41,388 nt of DNA. Source: Chloroflexota bacterium. GTDB taxonomy: Bacteria; Chloroflexota; Dehalococcoidia; UBA2247; JAUWOP01. Under the pieces are notes generated by a model that was not told the origin of the DNA, searched no databases, and saw only the letters and a list, made by a program, of their open reading frames with translations. The stretch's first letter is position 1. Each line of letters starts with the position of its first letter. Both the position numbers and the translations under genes were made by a program. The DNA lies in NCBI GenBank assembly GCA_030612045.1, contig JAUWOP010000007.1:1-41388 (forward strand), given 5' to 3'. Shown piece by piece: positions 34,898 to 41,388 of the stretch.

Positions 34898-37141
34898 TTG
34901 AAACGAATCTACCTTGGACTGGTTCTTCATAGCCATCAACCTGTAGGCAACTTTCCCTGGGTCTTTGACCAGGTATACCATGATGCCTATCTGCCTATGG
35001 TGGAGTGCCTGGAAAGACATGTTTCCGTTCGCCTCTCACTGCACTATAGTGGTGCGCTTCTGGATTGGCTGTGGGTAAATCAACCAGACATGATCAGGCG
35101 AATCAAGGCATTGGTGGAGCGGGGTCAGGTGGAGATATTGACCGGCGGTTACTACGAGCCTATCTTGCCTGCTATCCCTGATGCTGACAAACTTGGCCAG
35201 GTAGCAAAGTTGACTAAAGTGGTTCAGGATAGCTTCGGATGTACGGCTGAAGGGTTGTGGCTTGCCGAGCGGGTTTGGGAGCCACAATTAGCTAAAGTGC
35301 TGGCACAGGCTGGTGTCAGGTGGACTGTGGTGGATGATACCCACTTTAAACTGGTCGGCTTAAGCGATGATGACCTCTTTGGTTATTACACTACTGAGGA
35401 GCAGGGCAACATACTCAAGGTCTTTGGCACCAGCAAGCACCTGCGCTATTTAATCCCCTGGCATGAAGTCGAAGAGATTATCAGCTTCCTTCATGATCAG
35501 GCGACAGAAGATGGGACGAAGATTGCAGTTATGGGAGACGACAGTGAGAAATTCGGTAGCTGGCCGGGAACATATAAACTCTGCTGGCAGGATGAATGGA
35601 TAGAAACATTCTTTACTACTCTGGAGGAGAACGGGAACTGGCTCAAGACCATTCCCCTCGGTGACTATGCCAACCTCTTTCCCTCTCTGGGACGTGTTTA
35701 CCTTCCCTGCGCTTCCTACGATGAGATGCTGGAGTGGGCATTGCCTGCCAACAAATCCTGCGAGTTTGCCAAACTCTCACGGGGGCTGGAATCAAAAGGC
35801 CGTCAGGATATTCTGCATTACATGCACGGCGGATTCTGGCGGCACTTCTTGGTAAAATACCCCGAGATCAATACGATGCACAAAAAGATGCTGCGGGTGC
35901 ATGAGAAGGTATACCGGGCTCGCCAGGTGAGCGAGGCTGATTGTGGCTTGGAGGACCTCTGGCGGGGGCAATGCAATTGTCCTTACTGGCATGGTATCTT
36001 CGGAGGCGTCTATATGACTGATATCCGAGCAACAACATACAGCCACCTTATTCAGGCCGAAAACAAAGCTGATGCTGTATTGCAGGGCAACAACTGGTTG
36101 AGATGGGAAAGAGCTGACTTTGACTGCGATGGTGAGGATGAATTGCTGGTAGAGGGAGACGCCCTGGCTTTATATATAGACCCTGCTCGTGGCGGAACTA
36201 TATTCGAGTGGGACCTGCGCCGCTACAACTATAATCTCGCCAGTGTCTTAACGCGGCGGCCCGAAGCCTATCACCAAGCGCTTGCGCAGGGCAAGGGCAA
36301 AAAACAAGTTCAGGATGACCAAGAGGTGAGGACGATTCACGATGACATTCGGATAAAGGAGCGTGGTCTCCGCCGTCATCTCCATTATGACCGTTATCGT
36401 CGAGTTTGTATGATTGACCACTTCTTGGGCATTAATACCACGCTGCGAAAGTTTGTCCGTTGCTTCTACCCTGAATTAGGTGACTTTGCGGAGCAATCCT
36501 ACGAGTGTATGATAGATGAGACCAGCGATAGACTCAGGATACTTCTCAAACGCAATGGCCACCTGAGATATAATCGAAGGCTGTTGCCCTTCAGGATAGA
36601 AAAGGAGCTAACCTTAGTAGCTGGTAAGGATGAACTAGCAATAACATATCAGTTGACAAACCTGGGGAACATTGCTGCCAGCAGCATCTTTGGCACAGAG
36701 TGGAACTTCAATCTCCTCGGCGGTGGCCACAACGACCAGGCTTACTATGTAGTGCCCGGTGTCAAGCCCAACAACTGGCATCTTAATGCCACGGGAGAGT
36801 TGTTTGATATCCAGGAATTGGCTCTGGGGAATAGACGCTTGGGCATCGAGATACTACTAAGGCTGACTCAAAAAGTCAGATTGTGGTGGTTTCCGGTAGA
36901 GGCCATCTGCAACTCGGAGAGTGGACTGGAGAAGGTTTATCAGGGAAACTGCTTAGTGCTCCTTCTGCCGTTCAGCCTTTCCTCAGGTGAGAGCTTCCAC
37001 TTGGGACTGAACATAAGCATTCAGTCACCAGTTTCCACTCCGATTTTGAGGTCTGAGGAAGAGGACTTCCCTAGTTTACTACCCATGCTAGCAAGGTCAC
37101 CCAGTACCCCTCGGAGTCACTTACCTCTTCCCACATCGTGA
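34898..37141 (+). CDS. GH57 alpha-amylase / 4-alpha-glucanotransferase with DUF1925/DUF1926-type C-terminus
   Basis: LGLVLHSHQPVGNFPWVFDQVYHDAYLPMVECL, GLWLAERVWEPQLAKVLAQAGVRWTVVDDTHF, MGDDSEKFGSWPGTYKLCW. TTG start. Confidence 0.92.
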   Translation: MKRIYLGLVLHSHQPVGNFPWVFDQVYHDAYLPMVECLERHVSVRLSLHYSGALLDWLWVNQPDMIRRIKALVERGQVEILTGGYYEPILPAIPDADKLGQVAKLTKVVQDSFGCTAEGLWLAERVWEPQLAKVLAQAGVRWTVVDDTHFKLVGLSDDDLFGYYTTEEQGNILKVFGTSKHLRYLIPWHEVEEIISFLHDQATEDGTKIAVMGDDSEKFGSWPGTYKLCWQDEWIETFFTTLEENGNWLKTIPLGDYANLFPSLGRVYLPCASYDEMLEWALPANKSCEFAKLSRGLESKGRQDILHYMHGGFWRHFLVKYPEINTMHKKMLRVHEKVYRARQVSEADCGLEDLWRGQCNCPYWHGIFGGVYMTDIRATTYSHLIQAENKADAVLQGNNWLRWERADFDCDGEDELLVEGDALALYIDPARGGTIFEWDLRRYNYNLASVLTRRPEAYHQALAQGKGKKQVQDDQEVRTIHDDIRIKERGLRRHLHYDRYRRVCMIDHFLGINTTLRKFVRCFYPELGDFAEQSYECMIDETSDRLRILLKRNGHLRYNRRLLPFRIEKELTLVAGKDELAITYQLTNLGNIAASSIFGTEWNFNLLGGGHNDQAYYVVPGVKPNNWHLNATGELFDIQELALGNRRLGIEILLRLTQKVRLWWFPVEAICNSESGLEKVYQGNCLVLLLPFSLSSGESFHLGLNISIQSPVSTPILRSEEEDFPSLLPMLARSPSTPRSHLPLPTS

Positions 37142-37537
37142 ACACATTGTAGTGTAACCTTAGGAAGTTCACTAAAAGATATGCTTACAGTGATGTATGA
37201 CAAAATCATATAGTAGATTCAGTTTAAATCAGTTAGTGCCTCTCCTACAAATGGATTAACCTAACTAGTGGTTTTGATGGATTGAACTCCAGCCCCAGAT
37301 AACTTAGAATGAGTTTGCACTTAGGATATCTAGGGTAGGGGATAAATAAGGTCTGCCAAAATAAGATGTGAGGATGCGATGAAGCAAAGCTTATAACTGG
37401 TTGTTTTGAGCTTTAAGGTCGGTTTTTTAATGTGCGAATCTGCTCTAGGTTCTCCTTTAGTAGAGCTGCAGGTTCAGCAGATTGTGGGTAGTAGCGCAGA
37501 TTCGGCCAATATTCTTATAATGAGGAGAGGTGATAGC

Positions 37538-37978
37538 ATGCTAAAAGTTAAAGTTAATGATATCATGAATAGTGAGTTTGTTTTTGTCCCGCCTTCTGCT
37601 CCCATCATTGAGATAGCACAGAAGATGATAGGCTCGGGAACAGGGATTGTCTCCGTTTGTACTAACGGGAGGTTTCGGGGAGTAATTACTGAGAGAGACA
37701 TCATTACTGATATCGCAGCCAGTACCTATAACCCCACAAGAGAACGTGCTGGGTCATTAATGAATAACCACTATCCCATAATCCCACCTGGCGAGGAAAT
37801 AACACAGGCAGCCAAAGTGATGGTAAGCCATGGTATCCGAATGCTACCAGTAGCTCAGAATGGCAAGCTGCTCGGGATCTTTACCATGGATGACCTGGCA
37901 CAGGAAAGCTTGGCACTGGCTGCTATGGTCCTTATCAAGACTGCCAAGCTGAAGGTATTGAGGGAGGCAAAGGCATGA
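37538..37978 (+). CDS. CBS-domain pair protein
   Basis: VNDIMNSEFVFVPPSAPIIEIAQKMIGSGTGIVSVCTNGRFRGVITERDIITDI...AAKVMVSHGIRMLPVAQNGKLLGIFTMDDLAQ. Start at 37538 (or 37520). Confidence 0.93.
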   Translation: MLKVKVNDIMNSEFVFVPPSAPIIEIAQKMIGSGTGIVSVCTNGRFRGVITERDIITDIAASTYNPTRERAGSLMNNHYPIIPPGEEITQAAKVMVSHGIRMLPVAQNGKLLGIFTMDDLAQESLALAAMVLIKTAKLKVLREAKA

Positions 37979-38083
37979 TAGAGAGGCTAAAACCCTCAAT
38001 CTAGTGAATAGAAATATAGCTGATTACATAATAACTCTTCATATTCTCCTTTTAACCTTCTCACATCAAAGAAGAAGGAAGTT

Positions 38084-38137
38084 CTCCCTCTCCTGGTAAG
38101 GGAGGGTTTTTATGTAGAGTTATGCAGAGAGCTATGA
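38084..38137. repeat. Dispersed terminator-like intergenic repeat, copy 2
   Basis: CTCCCT...AGGGAG hairpin plus GGTTTTT, followed by gagttatgcagagagctatg; matches copy 1 near 16200. Confidence 0.65.
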
Positions 38138-38238
38138 GTATTTATCTGGGATTTTATGTTTCAGAATTAGTATTTAGGTCTCTGTGGTAAATGGTCAGGT
38201 TATAGCTAAAGTTTTAAAAATAAAGAGGAGATGATGAA

Positions 38239-39621
38239 GTGAAACGAGGAAGTATTACCGCTAATAATACTGTATTTCTACTTTTATCCTTCGAAGGTCC
38301 GGACCACTACTCTTTAGCTGGGGGGTTAGGGGTGAGGGTGACCAACCTTTCACAGACCCTGTCCTACCTGGGCTTCCCTACTCACCTCATCTTTGTTGGT
38401 GACCCAAGACTAAAAGGTGAGGAACTCAGCAATGGGGGAAAGCTCATCCTTCATCGCTGGTGTCAATGGATCAGCCAGTATTACCCCAGTGGAGTCTATC
38501 AGGGGGAGAACGAGAAACTCTACGATTTTAACGAGTCAGTACCCTGGTTCGTTATGGAGCATATCATAAAGCCAGCGGTGGCTCAGGACAAACTGGTGAT
38601 CATCTTAGGTGAGGAATGGCATACTACTGAGGCTATGTGCCGTATCAGCGATCTTCTCCGTAGCAATAGCCTGAGAGATAAGGTGGTAATGTTCTGGAAT
38701 GCTAATAATACCTTCTCTTTCCATCGTATAGACTGGGGGCGGCTGACCTACAGCACCACTATCACCACGGTTAGCAGGTATATGAAACACATTATGTGGG
38801 GGATGGGGCTAAATCCCCTGGTAATCCCTAATGGAATCCCAAAATCCTTATTGAGTGAGGTTAATGAAAAGTTAGTTACCCGGCTCAAGAAGAGTCTTGG
38901 GGTTGATTTGATCCTGTCAAAAGTGGCTCGCTGGGATCCTGACAAACGCTGGAATATGGCAGTAGAGGCCATAGCCAGACTAAAGACCAGGGGTGTAAGA
39001 ACAGTGCTCATAGCCAGAGGGGGGGTAGAACCTCACGGTGAAGAGGTAATTTATAATGCTCGCTCCCTGGGACTCAAGGTCAGAGAGGCAAGTAGCAGGG
39101 AGGATACCCTTGAGGGCTATTTTGAGGCTATCGAAGGGGATGGTACAGCAGATGTATTGAATCTGAAGTTTCACTGTCCCCAGCAATTCCTAAGCATAAT
39201 CTACCACACTTCAGATGCTGTACTGGCCAATAGTGGTCATGAACCCTTCGGTATAGTTGGCTTAGAAGTTATGGCAGCCAAAGGGATTACCTTTACCGGT
39301 AGTACTGGCGAGGATTATGCCATTCCTTTCTATAACTCCATTGTCTTGGAAACATCTGACCCGAAAGAGATCGAGTTTCATATGATGTATCTTGAGGAGT
39401 ACCCGGAGGAGAAGGAGAGGATGCGTCAGGCGGCCGGACAAACAGCCATGCAGTTCACCTGGGAAGAAGTCATAAAGAACTTGATCCGAAAGCTGGAGTA
39501 CCAGACTAGAACTCAAGGGCTCCTGGCTACACCGAGGAGGATTCCTACGCTAGAACCATATCCATTTGAGTTTCGGGAGGCAGTACCAAGACATGAGACT
39601 GTTCTCACAAGGAGTATGTAG
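38239..39621 (+). CDS. GT4-family glycosyltransferase
   Basis: LSFEGPDHYSLAGGLGVRVTNLSQTLSYLGFPTHLIFVG, VARWDPDKRWNMAVEAIARL, AVLANSGHEPFGIVGLEVMAAKGITFTG. Confidence 0.9.
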   Translation: MKRGSITANNTVFLLLSFEGPDHYSLAGGLGVRVTNLSQTLSYLGFPTHLIFVGDPRLKGEELSNGGKLILHRWCQWISQYYPSGVYQGENEKLYDFNESVPWFVMEHIIKPAVAQDKLVIILGEEWHTTEAMCRISDLLRSNSLRDKVVMFWNANNTFSFHRIDWGRLTYSTTITTVSRYMKHIMWGMGLNPLVIPNGIPKSLLSEVNEKLVTRLKKSLGVDLILSKVARWDPDKRWNMAVEAIARLKTRGVRTVLIARGGVEPHGEEVIYNARSLGLKVREASSREDTLEGYFEAIEGDGTADVLNLKFHCPQQFLSIIYHTSDAVLANSGHEPFGIVGLEVMAAKGITFTGSTGEDYAIPFYNSIVLETSDPKEIEFHMMYLEEYPEEKERMRQAAGQTAMQFTWEEVIKNLIRKLEYQTRTQGLLATPRRIPTLEPYPFEFREAVPRHETVLTRSM

Positions 39622-39622
39622 A

Positions 39623-40828
39623 ATGGCGGAGAATCTAGCAATCTACACTGTGGTACACCAGCCCCGACGGCTGAAGCTCCCCGCCCAACCCATCCCCCAA
39701 GGAACAAAGGTGGAGGATATAGAGCAATACTTGTTCGACGAAGAGTTGAATGAGCACTATTTCCATAAAGTAGCAACCTACTGCTACTATCCTACTACTG
39801 AGATATTCTTAAAACTAGTAGAACAGGGATTCAAGCTAGCCATTGGTTTTTCGGAGTCCTTCTTGAGGCAAGCCCGACACTGGGATAATAAACTTCTGTC
39901 CCTTTTCCAGGAGCTAGTGAAACACCCCAATGTTGAGCTTATCGGCGTTGAGCCTTACCATAGTTTTCTGCCCCTTATTGACCTGCGCTTATTCCAGAGT
40001 CAGATGACCCGGGCTCGGGATAACTTAGAGAGGATTTTTAGTAAAAAACCTCAGGTTACCGACACCACAGAGATGCTGATGTCAGACGGCATCTATCACG
40101 CCCTAGATGGCTCAGGATTCGCTGGTACCTTCATTGACGGACGGGAGTGGGTCATGGGGTGGCGTGACCCCATGTATCTCTATCATCAGGGAAAGAGCCT
40201 AATGCTACTGGCGCGTCATTATCAACTTAGTGATGATGTAGGCTATAGATTTTCCAACAGGTCTTGGTGGGGGTATCCTCTGCTGGCAGATACTTACGCT
40301 CACTGGATAAAAGAGTCCAGGGGAGATTTTATTTTCCTGGCATGGGATTATGAGACCTTTGGTGAGCACCACTCCAGAGAGACCGGTATTTTTGAGTTCA
40401 TACAGCAACTGCCTGAGGAATTAGATAAAAGGTGCATCACCCTGCTTACACCCAGTGAAGTTATAGCCAAGTATAGGGAACGAAGCTTTTACCTACCATT
40501 GCCGGCGTATCCCAGTACTTGGGCTGGCGAAGGGGGTATGGAGTTCTTCCTCGGCAATAATGTCCAGCAGGCTTTATTCCAGCTAATGCTGCATACCTAC
40601 AATAAGGCTATCTTGAGCGAAAACCATGAGCTAATTGATCTCGCCCTCTGGCTTGCCCAGTCAGATAATCTGCATTTAATCCAGTGGTTTGGTCGTTCAG
40701 GACCAGAAGCAGAGGTATCAGCTTATTTTACCCCAGATGAATGGTGGCAACTGGGTCCATCAGGTATTGTTTGGGAGATGCAGCAGGTATACAAGAACTT
40801 TATCAGGGCTCTAGATACTTATCTCTAA
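39623..40828 (+). CDS. GH57 alpha-amylase-like protein
   Basis: AIYTVVHQPRRLKLPAQPIP, VTDTTEMLMSDGIYHALDGSGFAGTFIDG, FLAWDYETFGEHHSRETGIFEFI. ATG at 39623. Confidence 0.9.
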   Translation: MAENLAIYTVVHQPRRLKLPAQPIPQGTKVEDIEQYLFDEELNEHYFHKVATYCYYPTTEIFLKLVEQGFKLAIGFSESFLRQARHWDNKLLSLFQELVKHPNVELIGVEPYHSFLPLIDLRLFQSQMTRARDNLERIFSKKPQVTDTTEMLMSDGIYHALDGSGFAGTFIDGREWVMGWRDPMYLYHQGKSLMLLARHYQLSDDVGYRFSNRSWWGYPLLADTYAHWIKESRGDFIFLAWDYETFGEHHSRETGIFEFIQQLPEELDKRCITLLTPSEVIAKYRERSFYLPLPAYPSTWAGEGGMEFFLGNNVQQALFQLMLHTYNKAILSENHELIDLALWLAQSDNLHLIQWFGRSGPEAEVSAYFTPDEWWQLGPSGIVWEMQQVYKNFIRALDTYL

Positions 40829-40865
40829 ATAGAGCAGGCCAATATCATGAGAAGAGGTGACTGCT

Positions 40866-41171
40866 ATGCCTAGAAGATCAAAGCAGGATACAGAGAGACT
40901 CCTGGCCGATGTAGTGGAGGAGCATGTATTCAAGTGCTGCAATGGCAATATCTTGAGGAACATGCGAGAGCTTGCGGAGTCCTTCGCTACCATGACAGAT
41001 GAGACTTTTGCTTTTCACTCAAATACAGAGAGGAATGATTTTAGTAGCTGGGTAAGAGATATAATCAGAGATGAAAAGCTAGCAAGGGATCTTGAAAAGT
41101 CACTGAGCAGAACACAGGCAGCAAGGAGTGTGACACGGAGAATAACTTTTCTTTGTGGCAAATTAGCCTAG
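40866..41171 (+). CDS. DUF5752-like small protein
   Basis: FKCCNGNILRNMRELAESFATMTDETFAFHSNTERNDFSSWVRDIIRDEKLARDLEKSLSR resembles DUF5752 proteins, from recall; follows the GH57 gene. ATG at 40866 after gagaagaggtgac. Confidence 0.78.
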   Translation: MPRRSKQDTERLLADVVEEHVFKCCNGNILRNMRELAESFATMTDETFAFHSNTERNDFSSWVRDIIRDEKLARDLEKSLSRTQAARSVTRRITFLCGKLA

Positions 41172-41266
41172 ATAGACTATAGCTGCATGCTACACAATTG
41201 TAACTGTTCACCTCGCTGTCATTCTGAGGGAGTGGAGCAACCGAAGAATTGAGGTGGTCCCCATCA

Positions 41267-41388
41267 TCAGGACAGAATAGGGGCTATGTTAAGATTGGGT
41301 CCCGCTACTCTCAGGGAGTCTGTTGTTAAGGTATCCAGTGTTAGGGATTCTACCACAACTCCATGGATAGCTTCCACCTGGCTTGAGG
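41267..41388 (-). CDS. C-terminal end of an unidentified protein (partial)
   Basis: Minus-strand reading gives SSQVEAIHGVVVESLTLDTLTTDSLRVAGPNLNIAPILS*, open to the window edge. Confidence 0.5.
   Translation of the reverse strand, partial: SSQVEAIHGVVVESLTLDTLTTDSLRVAGPNLNIAPILS

Noticed and set aside
41207-41254. TGTCATTCTGAGGGAGTGGAGCAACCGAAGAATT repeat-like sequence near the right edge
   Set aside because: Looks like one half of a common intergenic repeat, but the partner arm was not found before the window end, so not called as a complete element.
1-41388. CRISPR arrays, rRNA genes, cobalamin riboswitch upstream of nrdJ
   Set aside because: No regularly spaced direct repeats or rRNA-like blocks seen; the nrdR-nrdJ gap is only about 50 nt, too short for a B12 riboswitch, and regulation is better explained by NrdR boxes.

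Overview
The window looks like a chromosomal segment from an anaerobic bacterium. Gene content is compatible with Chloroflexota/Dehalococcoidia, but that is inference only. From left to right it contains: (1) an MvhD / FlxABCD-like Fe-S and flavin oxidoreductase cluster (5-3865), interrupted by a zinc-ribbon/TM2 gene and a palindromic repeat; (2) an AcuC-type deacetylase; (3) a nucleotidyltransferase plus small 'KCHNRNY' partner pair, next to a decayed integrase-type transposase that the ORF track does not show, and a TIR-bounded palindromic repeat; (4) a NurA nuclease / stand-alone HAS-barrel-like protein / HerA helicase operon; (5) TrmO-like, MBL-fold and unusual PFK genes; (6) two tandem mosaic radical SAM/SPASM paralogs, one with a Cys->Ser change in the SPASM motif; (7) a sirtuin, an MrfA-like helicase, BirA, and a tightly coupled proC-yggT-panB-panC-acdA-like operon; (8) nrdR-nrdJ, with two NrdR-box-like palindromes 31 bp apart and one filling the spacer of a TTGACA-17-TATGGT promoter; (9) an alpha-glucan cluster (GlgP, two GT4, three GH57, a CBS protein, a DUF5752-like protein). 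The best candidates for follow-up are the NurA-HAS-HerA module, the radical SAM pair, the GH57/GT4 glucan cluster and the NrdR operator architecture. No CRISPR array, rRNA or intact tRNA was recognised. All calls are by eye from translated motifs; no database search was run.
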